Positions 34,771 to 44,684 of a stretch of 64,000 bases of DNA are shown piece by piece. Made by a program: the position numbers and the translations under genes. The stretch comes from Timburyella sp030842085 (lineage in GTDB: Bacteria > Bacillota > Clostridia > Oscillospirales > Acutalibacteraceae). Positions within the stretch are counted from its first letter, which is position 1; each line of letters opens with the position of its first letter. Under the pieces are notes generated by a model that saw only the letters and a program-made list of their open reading frames with translations, made no database searches and had not been told where the DNA came from. The stretch spans positions 1 through 64,000 of the forward strand of contig JAUUSE010000001.1 of the NCBI GenBank assembly GCA_030842085.1. The letters run 5' to 3'.

Positions 34771-35778
34771 ATGCGCAGTGCGATAATAACGCTTACCTGG
34801 CAGGATTGCGACGATACAACAGAATATCTTGAATCCCTTTGCGGCCAGCTGGGTGATGATGACTGTTTTTATCTGCTGGACAACGCCTCAAAGGCCGAGT
34901 ATGCTGATAAAATTGAGCAGTGGCTCGAAGCAAAAGTTTCCGGCCAGTACAGGATAATGACGCTGGATGATTTTGTGGACAATTACACTTATAATCAGGC
35001 GTACAGATATATTTTTATAAGAAGCCCCGAAAACATGGGATTTGCCGTAGCGAACAACGTCATATTCGATGTGATAAAGGACGCAGGCTTTAAATATATA
35101 ACGCTCATAAACAATGACACGCTGCTGTCGCCCGACACGTTAAGCCAGCTTTTTTCAGCAATGGAGAAATATCCCGAATACGGCGTAATGACGGGGGATA
35201 TAAGATATTACAGCGAGCGGGAAAAGCTATGGAACGCCGGCGGATATTTTACCTTTTACGGCGATAAGAGATATTTTAATCAGAAGAAAATAGATAAGAT
35301 GAAAGCGCGCGGCAGAGAGGTAATGGACTGCGAATTCTTAACGGGTTGCTTTATGTGCTGCCGCACTGAGCTGCTTTTAAAATACGGGCTTTTTACCGAC
35401 AAATTCTTTTTTGGCGAGGACGACTTCAATTTCTGCATGCGCATGAAAAAGGCGGGAATAAAGCTGGGATGTGCACTTAACGCTGTGCTTTATCACAAGG
35501 TCAGCAGCTCAATGGTGAAAACTTCGGCTAACGACGACTATCGCAATATAGTGCACTTTACAAACAGAATTATTGACCAGAAAGAATTTATGACGCCGAT
35601 TAAATGGCGGTGCTTCAGGCGGATATATTTAGGCATAGTTATGCTGAAGATGCTGAAAAACAGGTATGGCTTTAAGACATCAAAGCGTGTTACCGGCGCC
35701 GTAGCCTTTTACAGCAAAAAATATAACACAGTGGACAGAGCTGTTTTTATGGATATTTGTGAAAGATATAAGCAGTAA
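34771..35778 (+). CDS. GT2 family glycosyltransferase, rhamnosyltransferase-like
   Basis: The 335-residue protein opens with a GT-A fold: YLLDNASKAEY near residue 30, SPENMGFAVANNVIF near 90, ITLINNDTLLSP (the DXD-like NND) near 112, and FLTGCFMCCRTELL...FFGEDDFNFCMRMKKAG with the ED(D) catalytic base near 213. There is no membrane helix; the C-terminal 70 residues are basic. It resembles enzymes that add rhamnose to cell-surface polymers, which fits the rml genes downstream. The ribosome-binding site is weak. Confidence 0.88.
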   Translation: MRSAIITLTWQDCDDTTEYLESLCGQLGDDDCFYLLDNASKAEYADKIEQWLEAKVSGQYRIMTLDDFVDNYTYNQAYRYIFIRSPENMGFAVANNVIFDVIKDAGFKYITLINNDTLLSPDTLSQLFSAMEKYPEYGVMTGDIRYYSEREKLWNAGGYFTFYGDKRYFNQKKIDKMKARGREVMDCEFLTGCFMCCRTELLLKYGLFTDKFFFGEDDFNFCMRMKKAGIKLGCALNAVLYHKVSSSMVKTSANDDYRNIVHFTNRIIDQKEFMTPIKWRCFRRIYLGIVMLKMLKNRYGFKTSKRVTGAVAFYSKKYNTVDRAVFMDICERYKQ

Positions 35779-36028
35779 TGATAAAATCAGACAACTGCTG
35801 CTAAATAGCGTACGCCGGCTTTGGCAGCAATATGTTATAATATAAAAATGCCGCTGCGTTTATGTGATGAGTGCTTAAAATTTTTATCTGACTTAGTGTG
35901 GAAAATGCAGCAGGTGCTAATGATTTTTATGGCTGATTTTGCATCATAAAGCTTACGGCAAAATAAAGGCTTTTGCCGTAAAATATAAAAACAAAAAAAC
36001 GACATATCCGAAAAAAGGAGATGTAAAC

Positions 36029-36919
36029 ATGTCAATGAAAAGAAAGGGCATAATTCTTGCCGGCGGTTCCGGCACGAGGCTTTATCCGTTGACGATGATA
36101 ACGAGCAAGCAGCTGCTCAACGTATATGACAAGCCGATGATTTACTATCCGCTGTCAACGCTGCTTCTGGCGGGAATAGAGGATATTCTTGTAATATCCA
36201 CGCCGAACGACACGCCGAATTTTGAAAGACTGCTGGGCGACGGAAGTCAGTTTGGCATAAATATACAGTATGCGGTTCAGCCGTCGCCGGACGGACTTGC
36301 GCAGGCCTTTATAATCGGTGAAGAATTTTTAGCCGGCGCTCCCTGCGCCATGATTTTGGGTGACAATATCTTTTACGGCAACGGCATGGGCGATTTGCTT
36401 GCGCAGGCGTCTGCCAACGAGGGCAGGGCGACGGTGTTTGGCTATTATGTCGACGATCCTGAGCGGTTTGGCGTGGTGGAGTTCGACAAGACCGGCAAGG
36501 TGCTTTCTATTGAAGAAAAGCCGGAAAAACCGCGCTCTAATTATGCCGTTACGGGGCTTTATTTCTACGACGGCGACGTGTCGGATTATGCCAAAGCATT
36601 AAAGCCGAGCGCGCGCGGCGAGCTTGAGATAACTGACCTTAATAAGGTGTATCTTGAAAAGGGCAGACTTGACGTTAAGCTTATGGGCCGAGGATATGCA
36701 TGGCTTGATACCGGCACTATAGACAGCCTGCTGGACGCCTCAAACTATGTCGGCATAATACAGCGCCGGCAGGGAATTGCGGTATCTGCGCCGGAGGAAA
36801 TAGCTTTTAACAAGGGACTTATAACAACAGAGCAGCTGCTCGACGCAGCGAAGAAATACGGCAAGTCGCCTTACGGCCAGTATCTGCTGCGTGTTGCCCA
36901 GAATAAAATACTTGACTGA
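36029..36919 (+). CDS. rmlA: glucose-1-phosphate thymidylyltransferase
   Basis: 296 residues from the ATG of MSMKRKGIILAGGSG, chosen because AAGGAGATG precedes it; an open 30-codon extension upstream is unlikely. The nucleotide-binding GGSGTRLYPLT loop, YAVQPSPDGLAQAF and ILGDNIFYG motifs are all present. First step of dTDP-L-rhamnose synthesis. Confidence 0.97.
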   Translation: MSMKRKGIILAGGSGTRLYPLTMITSKQLLNVYDKPMIYYPLSTLLLAGIEDILVISTPNDTPNFERLLGDGSQFGINIQYAVQPSPDGLAQAFIIGEEFLAGAPCAMILGDNIFYGNGMGDLLAQASANEGRATVFGYYVDDPERFGVVEFDKTGKVLSIEEKPEKPRSNYAVTGLYFYDGDVSDYAKALKPSARGELEITDLNKVYLEKGRLDVKLMGRGYAWLDTGTIDSLLDASNYVGIIQRRQGIAVSAPEEIAFNKGLITTEQLLDAAKKYGKSPYGQYLLRVAQNKILD

Positions 36920-37547
36920 CAGCAGTAAATTATACATAATATCTGCATGCGGGCTATATAGAGAAAAACGTATCTGAACGGTTGGGCGTAAGGGCGTAGC
37001 ATACAGCGACAGACGCAAATTGTGCGCATATTTTGGCTTGAGGCGGAAGCGCTTGCTTTTATGTTAAAACGAAACGCCAAAAGCCGCAGCGTAATTGCAG
37101 AAGAAAGATACTGTGATATACATACACGGCCGTTTGCAGCTTTTTGCCGCATATCCGTACTGATTGCAGTGGTTGAGCGCATTCATCTGAAACGCTATAC
37201 AACAGGCGGTTTTGAAATATTATAAGGGGTTATGCATAACCGCGCTGCATACGCTTTTATATCAGGATTAGCGGTGGATAAAAAGGCAGAAGCTCATGTA
37301 TCTCAGTCCGGCGGGCATTTTATGCGGAGGAAATGGGAAGAAGCTTCATCCAAAATTTTGTCCTGCTCAAGGCTCGGTGGATATGCAAAAACCGCGTCTC
37401 AGAGTGGGGCGCATCTCTTTGCCGGCTTGCGCGTTATGCTTGACATTAGATTAATATTTGAAGCGCGGGATGTTATAAAATTACCTGCGTTAATAAGAGT
37501 TAAATATCCTATAATATATATGAAATATATTTTTGGAGGCATAAATA
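36920..37547. other. 628-base gap inside the rhamnose cluster
   Basis: No protein with a credible start; a 108-codon open frame ending at 37558 lacks a ribosome-binding site and has unlikely composition. It contains a 14-base palindrome GGTTATGCATAACC near 37209-37222. Confidence 0.4.
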
Positions 37548-38096
37548 ATGGAAATTAAAAAAACGGAAATAGAGGGTCTTGTTATAATCGAGCCAAAGGT
37601 GTTTGGTGACAACCGTGGCTGGTTTACTGAGACGTATTCCAAAAAGCTGCTTGACGAGGCGACCGGCGGTGCTGTTTTTGTACAGGACAATCATTCAATG
37701 TCGGCTAAAAAAGGTACGCTGCGCGGTCTGCATTATCAGTGTGCGCCGATGGCCCAGGCCAAGCTGGTGCGCTGCACAAACGGCGCCATTATAGACGTGG
37801 CAGTGGATGTGCGCCGCTCATCGCCGACCTTTATGAAATGGGTAGCGGTAGAGCTTACAGCATCAAATTTCCGCCAGCTTTTCTTGCCTAAGGGATTTTT
37901 GCACGGCTTTGTTACGCTGTGCGACAACTGCGAGGTGCAGTACAAGGTGGACGAATACTATTCGCCGGAGTGCGACCGTTCGGTGCGCTTTGACAGCCCG
38001 GCGTTTAACATAGATTGGGGCGTAAGCGAACCAATTATATCAGACAAGGACAAAGCTGCGCCGGTGTTTGACCCGGACAAGCATGCTTTTAATTAA
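37548..38096 (+). CDS. rmlC: dTDP-4-dehydrorhamnose 3,5-epimerase
   Basis: The 182-residue cupin has GTLRGLHYQ (catalytic His), a KLVRCTNGAIIDVAVDVR strand, PKGFLHGFVTL and YKVDEYYSPECDRSVRF with the active-site Tyr region. It converts dTDP-4-dehydro-6-deoxyglucose to the rhamno form. TTTGGAGG precedes the start. rmlB begins 12 bases after it ends. Confidence 0.97.
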   Translation: MEIKKTEIEGLVIIEPKVFGDNRGWFTETYSKKLLDEATGGAVFVQDNHSMSAKKGTLRGLHYQCAPMAQAKLVRCTNGAIIDVAVDVRRSSPTFMKWVAVELTASNFRQLFLPKGFLHGFVTLCDNCEVQYKVDEYYSPECDRSVRFDSPAFNIDWGVSEPIISDKDKAAPVFDPDKHAFN

Positions 38097-38108
38097 CGGA
38101 GGTAAAGT

Positions 38109-39146
38109 ATGAATATTTTAGTGACCGGCGGTGCGGGATTTATAGGCGCCAACTTTGTTTATTACATCCTTGACAATTACAGCGACGACAATGTGATATG
38201 CGTCGATGCACTCACCTACGCGGGGAATATGGAGACATTGAGCCGTGCAATGGAGGATAAGCGCTTTACTTTTGAAAAGGCGGACATCTCCGACAGAGCG
38301 GCGGTATATGAAATTTTTAGCCGGCATGATATAGATGTAGTGGTAAACTTTGCCGCTGAATCGCATGTCGACCGTTCTATTGAAAATCCCGAGCTGTTTT
38401 TGCGCTCGAACATACTCGGCACGCAGGTGCTTATGGACGCCTGCATGAAGTTTAACGTGCCGCGCTATCATCAGGTTTCAACCGACGAAGTTTATGGCGA
38501 CCTGCCGCTTGACCGGCCGGATTTGTTCTTTACGGAGGAGACGCCTATACACACATCTTCCCCATATTCAGCCTCCAAGGCCTCGGCAGACTTGCTTGTA
38601 CAGGCATATCACCGCACATATGGGCTGCCGGTGACTATATCGCGTTGCTCTAACAACTACGGCCCATATCATTTTCCGGAGAAGATGATACCGCTTATGA
38701 TAACGCGTGCACTGGCCGATGAGTCGCTGCCGGTATACGGCACGGGTGAGAATGTCCGCGACTGGCTGTATGTTGAGGACCACTGTTCGGCAATTGACTT
38801 AATTATACGCAAGGGCAGAATAGGCGAGGTTTACAACATAGGCGGGCACAACGAGCGCGCCAACATAGACGTTGTAAAAATAATACTGCGCGAGCTGGGC
38901 AAGCCGGAATCGCTTATAACATATGTGACCGACCGCAAGGGTCACGATTTGCGCTATGCTATTGACCCGACCAAAATTCACAACGAGCTTGGCTGGCTGC
39001 CGGCGACAAAGTTTGAGGACGGCATTAAAAAGACGATAAAATGGTATCTTAATAACCGCGGCTGGTGGGAAAATATAATAAGCGGGGAATATGCCGATTA
39101 TTATAAGAGAATGTATGAAGGCCGCGGCGAAGCAAAGCAGCAGTAA
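38109..39146 (+). CDS. rmlB: dTDP-glucose 4,6-dehydratase
   Basis: 345 residues with the NAD-binding GGAGFIGANF at the N-terminus, STDEVYGDL, and YSASKAS (catalytic Tyr-x3-Lys near residue 159), plus RCSNNYGPYHFPEK. Second step of dTDP-rhamnose synthesis. GGAGGT lies eight bases before the ATG, with tight coupling to rmlC. Confidence 0.97.
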   Translation: MNILVTGGAGFIGANFVYYILDNYSDDNVICVDALTYAGNMETLSRAMEDKRFTFEKADISDRAAVYEIFSRHDIDVVVNFAAESHVDRSIENPELFLRSNILGTQVLMDACMKFNVPRYHQVSTDEVYGDLPLDRPDLFFTEETPIHTSSPYSASKASADLLVQAYHRTYGLPVTISRCSNNYGPYHFPEKMIPLMITRALADESLPVYGTGENVRDWLYVEDHCSAIDLIIRKGRIGEVYNIGGHNERANIDVVKIILRELGKPESLITYVTDRKGHDLRYAIDPTKIHNELGWLPATKFEDGIKKTIKWYLNNRGWWENIISGEYADYYKRMYEGRGEAKQQ

Positions 39147-39314
39147 AAATGTCAGCTCACCAGAGCTATTTGCACTGTACGCTTCAGGCGTGCTGCGGCG
39201 CACCGGAAAGCGCCTGCCGGATACGGAGAGCACTGGCGTGCGCGTCAGCACGCCGTCTTAATACGGCGCAGTGTTATAAATAATTGCAAGACAGATATCA
39301 GAGGTGTTGAAGCG

Positions 39315-40169
39315 ATGAAAATACTTGTGACGGGCGTTAAAGGCCAGCTTGGCTACGACGTTATGGAAGAGGGCGCAAAGCGCGGCATAGAATGTATAGG
39401 CGCCGATATAGACGAATTTGATATAACTAATGAAAAGCAGACGCACGATTTTATAGTAAATCTGCGTCCCGACGCCATTATACACTGCGCGGCCTATACC
39501 GCCGTTGACCGCGCCGAAGACGAGCCGGAGTTATGTGAAAAAGTCAACGCGGCCGGCACTGAGAATATAGCAAAGGCGGCAAAGGAAATCGACGCCAAAA
39601 TGATATATATAAGCACGGACTATATATTCGACGGCAAGGGCGATACTCCGTTTGAGACTGACAGCCCCGCCGCGCCGCAGAGCGAGTATGGCAGGAGCAA
39701 ATATATGGGAGAATTAGCGGTAAAATCGCTGCTCTCTAAATATTTCATAGTGAGGATATCGTGGGTGTTTGGCGTAAACGGCAATAATTTTGTTAAGACA
39801 ATGCTCCGCCTTGCAAAAACAAACAGCGAGATAAGGGTGGTAAACGACCAGATAGGCTCGCCTACCTGTACTGCCGACCTTGCGCCGCTGCTGCTTGATA
39901 TGGTGGTTACCGATAAATACGGCGTATATCATGCGACAAACGAGGGCATATGCAGCTGGTATGAATTTGCATCGAAGATATTTGAATATGCAGGTGCTAA
40001 CGTCAAGGTGACGGGAATACCGACGAGCGAATATAAGGCAGCAAAGGCTGTGCGTCCGATGAATTCGCGCATGTCGAAGCGCTCGCTTTCAGACGCCGGC
40101 TTTAAATTGCTTCCGCGGTGGGAGGATACTCTTAAATGGTATGTTGAGCGGGTAAAGGATACTATTTAA
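39315..40169 (+). CDS. rmlD: dTDP-4-dehydrorhamnose reductase
   Basis: 284 residues with TGVKGQLGYDV (nucleotide binding), STDYIFDG, YGRSKYMGE (Tyr-x3-Lys) and the RPMNSRMSK substrate block near the end. Last step to dTDP-L-rhamnose. A 168-base spacer with several small hairpins separates it from rmlB. Confidence 0.97.
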   Translation: MKILVTGVKGQLGYDVMEEGAKRGIECIGADIDEFDITNEKQTHDFIVNLRPDAIIHCAAYTAVDRAEDEPELCEKVNAAGTENIAKAAKEIDAKMIYISTDYIFDGKGDTPFETDSPAAPQSEYGRSKYMGELAVKSLLSKYFIVRISWVFGVNGNNFVKTMLRLAKTNSEIRVVNDQIGSPTCTADLAPLLLDMVVTDKYGVYHATNEGICSWYEFASKIFEYAGANVKVTGIPTSEYKAAKAVRPMNSRMSKRSLSDAGFKLLPRWEDTLKWYVERVKDTI

Positions 40170-40290
40170 CGCAGTAAAGATATATTCTGCGAATTAAAAG
40201 TTTGTATGAGAGACAATTCGCAAGAAAGTTGCTCCCTTTAGATTTTGTGATTGGCCAGAATGCTGGGATAATCTCAAAGAGAAATTATTT

Positions 40291-41139
40291 ATGAAAAAGA
40301 AAACTGTAATTATAATTTCAATTATTATTGCAATATTAGTTTTATTTGGGTTATATTTGCACTATCAAAACACTAAATTACAGATAAGCAATTATAGTGT
40401 AATCGATAATGATATACCTGCTGATTTTGATAATTATAAAATAGTACAAGTATCTGACTTTCACAATACTAAATCAAAAACTTTGACGTGTGACTTGATA
40501 GAAGCAATAAAAGAACAAAGACCGGACATAATTGTTTTAACGGGAGATTTAATTGATTCAAATAAAACCGATGTAGAAGCTGCAATAAATTTCATTAAAA
40601 GCATAAATAATGTTGCACCGATTTATTATGTTTCCGGTAATCATGAAGCAAATATTAGTAGTTACACACAAATCAAAGAACAGTTAGCAGAAAATAGGGT
40701 TGTTATTTTAGACAATAAAACTGAAGTGTTAAAAATAAACAAGTCAGAGATAAATTTAATGGGTATAGATGATCCGGAAATGGCCGATGAAAATATGGTG
40801 TCGGATTCCGAAATCGTAAAATCTGAGTTAGACAGAGCAAAATATAATGAAAATAAATATAGTATACTATTGTCTCATAGACCGGAATTATTTGATACCT
40901 ATGTAAATAAAGGGCTAAACTTAATTTTGACGGGACATGCACACGGAGGACAAATAAGGGTGCCGTTTATAGGTGGAATTATTGCTCCGAACCAAGGCTT
41001 TTTCCCTAAATATACAAACGGAATGTTTGCGGAGGGTAAAACTATGATGATAGTAAGCCGTGGCATCGGAAATAGCATTTTGCCTTTTAGAATAAATAAT
41101 AGACCCGAATTAGTAATTATAACATTAAATAATAATTGA
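40291..41139 (+). CDS. membrane-anchored calcineurin-like phosphoesterase (YkuE/YaeI-like)
   Basis: 282 residues: one N-terminal membrane helix (about 5-25), then the metallophosphoesterase motifs VSDFHN (D-x-H), LTGDLID, SGNHE, LLSHRP and TGHAHGGQ, all metal ligands present. Its coding sequence is markedly more AT-rich than the rml genes and rich in AAA/AAT codons, which suggests a different origin. The Shine-Dalgarno is weak (AAAGAG). The substrate is unknown; relatives act on cell-wall or lipid phosphates. Confidence 0.88.
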   Translation: MKKKTVIIISIIIAILVLFGLYLHYQNTKLQISNYSVIDNDIPADFDNYKIVQVSDFHNTKSKTLTCDLIEAIKEQRPDIIVLTGDLIDSNKTDVEAAINFIKSINNVAPIYYVSGNHEANISSYTQIKEQLAENRVVILDNKTEVLKINKSEINLMGIDDPEMADENMVSDSEIVKSELDRAKYNENKYSILLSHRPELFDTYVNKGLNLILTGHAHGGQIRVPFIGGIIAPNQGFFPKYTNGMFAEGKTMMIVSRGIGNSILPFRINNRPELVIITLNNN

Positions 41140-41270
41140 TATACATTCTGAATTTCAGTTATAAAAACCGTTTGGGTAGCTTTTATACGACGACTGCCGA
41201 GAATCTTTGCTTGCAGTGTACACGGCTCTTTCATCTTAAAAAATAAGACAAGCGTTATTAAAGCTAAAAT

Positions 41271-41311
41271 AGAGGTGCGTTTATCAACATTTTTTTGATA
41301 AACGCACCTCT
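41271..41311. repeat. 17-base perfect inverted repeat
   Basis: AGAGGTGCGTTTATCAA (41271-41287) and its complement (41295-41311) flank a seven-base loop. T run inside the loop rather than after the stem on the plus strand; on the minus strand ATTTTAGC follows. It may be a terminator or the end of a small element. Confidence 0.5.
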
Positions 41312-41400
41312 GCTTGTAACCGAAAGCCCGCCCCCACATAAAATGATATTGAACTGATTATAAAATCAGGTTTAAATATATTTTTATAGGAGGATTATTT

Positions 41401-42213
41401 ATGGCTGAAAACATTACCTCTCCTACAGACTTCAAAGAAGCCGTTTGCTTAGATGTAGGCAGAGTGTATGACTCATGCTGTGACCGCGACTGCCTTGAAG
41501 ACTTGCGCTGTTACTTCTCACCGCGTGGCCAGGAAGTAATAGAACAGGCTATAAGCGTACGCTGTAAAGACGCTGAAATACTTAATGTTTTTATCGATGT
41601 TGAACCTGTACATTTTAACCGCGGATTTTATGCCTGCGATTTAACCTATTTCTTCCTTGTCAAGTTTGACGTATTTACCGCGCCGCATTGTCAGCCGATA
41701 GAAGTACAAGGCGTATGCTTTTTCGAGAAAAAGTGCATACTTTTTGGCAGCGAGGGCAGCGTACGTGTGTTCTCCAGCGAGAACGGCTGTGATGAGACAA
41801 GCGAGCAGGTTAAGCAGTCGGTCAATACGCCTAAGTGTATAGCGGAGGCGGTAGATCCAGTCGCCCTCTCCTGCAAGCTTGCAGATTGTTGCAACTGCTG
41901 CTGCGAGATAAAATGTCTGCCGGCCAGCATATGCCGTCAGCTCGGCTCGGATATCTGTGCACCCGACTGCTGCAATCGCACGGTACTCGTAACACTCGGA
42001 CTCTTCAGCATTATTAAGCTTGTTAGAAACGTACAGGTGTTAGTGCCCGTATACGATTTCTGCATCCCAGACAAAGAGTGCAACTGCTCTTACGACAATC
42101 CATGCGAGACCTTTAAGCGCATAAACTTCCCAACCGACGAGTTTTTCCCACCGAAAGAGGCCGACATGGACTGCGGAATTCCGTACAGCTGCTGCAAAAA
42201 GCAACAATTCTAG
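41401..42213 (+). CDS. Cys-rich conserved clostridial protein, possibly spore-associated
   Basis: The 270-residue protein has more than 25 Cys, in pairs and clusters (SCCDRDC, CCNCCCEIKC, CNCSYDNPC, SCCKK). The DRDCLEDLRCYF and VFIDVEPVHFNRGFYACDLTYFFLV blocks are familiar from an uncharacterised protein conserved in spore-forming Clostridia. No signal peptide, no membrane helix. AGGAGG precedes the ATG and a terminator follows, so it is a single-gene unit. Spore-layer location is inferred from Cys content and family distribution. Confidence 0.75.
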   Translation: MAENITSPTDFKEAVCLDVGRVYDSCCDRDCLEDLRCYFSPRGQEVIEQAISVRCKDAEILNVFIDVEPVHFNRGFYACDLTYFFLVKFDVFTAPHCQPIEVQGVCFFEKKCILFGSEGSVRVFSSENGCDETSEQVKQSVNTPKCIAEAVDPVALSCKLADCCNCCCEIKCLPASICRQLGSDICAPDCCNRTVLVTLGLFSIIKLVRNVQVLVPVYDFCIPDKECNCSYDNPCETFKRINFPTDEFFPPKEADMDCGIPYSCCKKQQF

Positions 42214-42223
42214 CGGAGAATGA

Positions 42224-42255
42224 AAAAGAGGGGAGAAACATCCCCTCTTTTAAAA
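42224..42255 (+). terminator. terminator of the Cys-rich gene
   Basis: AAAAGAGGGG / CCCCTCTTTT hairpin. Confidence 0.8.
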
Positions 42256-42358
42256 TTATACCAGCAAATTTACATCTGTGCAGTCTAAAAAATACACTTA
42301 AGCACTGACCGCAGGAAGCAGCGTTTAAAATATTGGCTTGAGTTTTCCAATAATCTAA

Positions 42359-42391
42359 AATATTCCCCGCTATTGCAGGGAATATTTTTTT
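42359..42391 (+). terminator. second plus-strand terminator
   Basis: AATATTCCC / GGGAATATT, ten-base loop, followed by seven Ts. No plus-strand gene lies between this and the previous terminator; it may serve the converging minus-strand gene or back up the first. Confidence 0.6.
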
Positions 42392-42439
42392 AGACTAAAG
42401 TAAAAATTATTGTACATATAATTTTTTATGTATTGGACG

Positions 42440-42961
42440 TTAAAGCGGCAGTCCAAAATTAAGCAGCAGACAAACAGCAGCAACGATAATTACAACAATA
42501 ATTGCGGCGGCAATTAAAGCGCCGAGATTGTAGCCGGACTTCTTTCTGCCCTTTTTCGGCGACTGCGAAGAATATCTTGCAGAATTTTGACGGATGTCTG
42601 CTGCTTTACTTCGGCCTATGCCCGCCGATTTATTGGATTTTTGACTGAAATTAACCGCCGCTTTTCGGTAAAGGGCAAGCGGGTCGCTCTGATTAAGAAT
42701 ACGCTGATAAAAACTATTAATCCAAAGGACGTCTTCTCCTGTGCATAATTCATCTTCAGTTACATCGTTTTCATGCACAATTTTATTCCTGATATACCGA
42801 TAATGCTTAAGGGCGAAATAATCATTTCTCCAATTATCAATATATAAAGTGTAGTGGCTGCATCGCTCCATACTTTTTATATACTCTGTAATGCCGACGT
42901 CACTGGAAAATAAATCTTTGCATAAATTGTCCAACCTTTTATATGCTTCCATAAAGGCCAT
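42440..42961 (-). CDS. tail-anchored hypothetical protein (DUF6548-like)
   Basis: 173 residues from the ATG with GGAGG six bases upstream. The N-terminal helical domain has YIDNWRNDYFALKHYRYIRNKIVHE, reminiscent of a DUF6548-type protein that recurs in gut Clostridia; then comes a Ser/Lys-rich linker and a single C-terminal membrane helix (about 147-170). No catalytic motif. The family assignment is from memory of the pattern. Confidence 0.65.
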   Translation of the reverse strand: MAFMEAYKRLDNLCKDLFSSDVGITEYIKSMERCSHYTLYIDNWRNDYFALKHYRYIRNKIVHENDVTEDELCTGEDVLWINSFYQRILNQSDPLALYRKAAVNFSQKSNKSAGIGRSKAADIRQNSARYSSQSPKKGRKKSGYNLGALIAAAIIVVIIVAAVCLLLNFGLPL

Positions 42962-43265
42962 AATTATCCTCCGGAGAAAATCTAAAGCGCACCACAATAT
43001 ATGGAGAACAAAAATAAAAAATTAATGTGCGCGGGTGTCTTAGTTGAATAGGGCATATGCCTGCCAAGTTGGAAAAGCAAAAAATAATGCAAAAGTGATA
43101 AAAAGGTGTATTAAAAAATGTCGAGAGCTACGGCAGATTTTATAATTACAGAACTTTTCGTTTTACAGCTTAACATAGCTTGACCGCTCCGTGCGCCGTC
43201 GCTTTCATGGCCTAAGGACGGAGCTTAAGTCATAGCATGTACCGCCATATCAAAAGCTGCCGGAT

Positions 43266-44684
43266 TTATTTTTTTACTATTTCAATTATCATCTGCTCGG
43301 CCTTTGCGGCGTCAGCCTTGCCGCGCGACTGCTTCATAACATATCCTACCACAGCCTTTATGGCTTTTTCTTTGCCGGCAAGATAATCGTTTACAGCCGG
43401 CTGGCACTGCGAAACAGCTTCCTGTACCAGCTTGTTAAGCTCCTCGTCGCTGAGCCCGCCCATCTGGTCCTTTGGTATGACCTCTTCTGCGCTTTTGCCC
43501 GTTTCCAGCATCTTCGAGAGTGCCTTTTTCGCCGTGCTGGAGTTTATCTCACCTGCATCTAAAAGATTTATAAGCTCACTAAGCTGCTTAGGCGTAATTT
43601 TAAGCCTGCAGGCTTCCTTTTCCTCTTCTGTGCCAAGTGAACTGAATATCTGAGTTATTATCATGTTGGAAACAGTTTTGGGATTTTTTACAAGCTCTGC
43701 TGCGCCCTCAAAGAAATCCGCCACGTTTTTATACTTGGCAATATTTTTGGCGTCGACGTCCGACAGCCCATACTCCGATATATAACGCTTTATACGCTCT
43801 GCCGGAAGCTGCGGCAGCGCATTTTTTATATTCTCAATCTCCTCGTCGCTTATCTTCATAGGGACAAGGTCCGGCTCTAAAAAGTAGCGATAATCATGCG
43901 CGTCCTCTTTTGTCCGCATGCCCTCCGTCTCGCCTGTCGTTTCATTATAGCGCCGCGTCTCCTGCGGGAGTATTTCGCCGTTTTCCGCCGCGTCCACCTT
44001 GCGGTTGTATTCATATTCCATTGCCTTGGCAATATGCGCAAAGGAGTTCATGTTCTTTATCTCAGAGCGTATACCGAACTCCTCGCTTCCCGCCGGGCGG
44101 ACGGATATGTTTACGTCACAGCGCATAGAACCCTCCTGCATTTTACAGTCAGACACGCCGATATATCTCATTATCATCTGCAATTTTTCCAGATATTCTA
44201 TTCCCTCTTCAATAGAGCGAATATCCGGCTCGGACACAATTTCCATAAGCGGAACGCCGCCGCGGTTATAATCGATATATGTCTTGCCGCCCTTGTGGAC
44301 GAGCTTGCCGGCGTCCTCTTCCAGATGGATGTGGTTTATTCTTATCCTTTTGCCGGAGTCAAGCTCAATATATCCGCCGATACTCAGCGGACGTTCAAAC
44401 TGCGACACCTGATAGGCCTTCGGCAGGTCGGGATAGAAGTAATTTTTGCGGTCCATTTTAGAAAGATTGTTGATTTTGCCGTTTGTGGCAAGTCCCGCCA
44501 TAATGGTATATTCAACAGCCTTGCGGTTTATCCTCGGCAGTGCGCCCGGCATGCCGGTGCACACGGGGCAGGTATGGGTATTTGGCTCACCTCCGAACTT
44601 GGTGGTGCAGCCGCAGAATATTTTTGTATCAGTGGCCAGCTCGACATGCGTCTCAAAGCCGGCAACAAGCTCATATTTTTCCAT
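43266..44684 (-). CDS. gatB: Asp/Glu-tRNA amidotransferase subunit B
   Basis: 472 residues from MEKYELVAGFETHVEL. The GatB signature includes CGCTTKFGGEPNTHTCPVCTGMPG (two Cys pairs of the zinc site), DRKNYFYPDLPKAYQ, and the YqeY-like helical tail that grips tRNA. It phosphorylates and amidates Asp or Glu on mischarged tRNA. The start by homology has a weak AGGT site; an upstream start (44729) is adjacent to AAAGGAG and cannot be excluded. Last gene of the run with aspS, gatC and gatA. Confidence 0.95.
   Translation of the reverse strand: MEKYELVAGFETHVELATDTKIFCGCTTKFGGEPNTHTCPVCTGMPGALPRINRKAVEYTIMAGLATNGKINNLSKMDRKNYFYPDLPKAYQVSQFERPLSIGGYIELDSGKRIRINHIHLEEDAGKLVHKGGKTYIDYNRGGVPLMEIVSEPDIRSIEEGIEYLEKLQMIMRYIGVSDCKMQEGSMRCDVNISVRPAGSEEFGIRSEIKNMNSFAHIAKAMEYEYNRKVDAAENGEILPQETRRYNETTGETEGMRTKEDAHDYRYFLEPDLVPMKISDEEIENIKNALPQLPAERIKRYISEYGLSDVDAKNIAKYKNVADFFEGAAELVKNPKTVSNMIITQIFSSLGTEEEKEACRLKITPKQLSELINLLDAGEINSSTAKKALSKMLETGKSAEEVIPKDQMGGLSDEELNKLVQEAVSQCQPAVNDYLAGKEKAIKAVVGYVMKQSRGKADAAKAEQMIIEIVKK

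Noticed and set aside
37232..37558. 108-codon open frame before rmlC
   Set aside because: No ribosome-binding site, implausible composition, and it overlaps the rmlC start in another frame.
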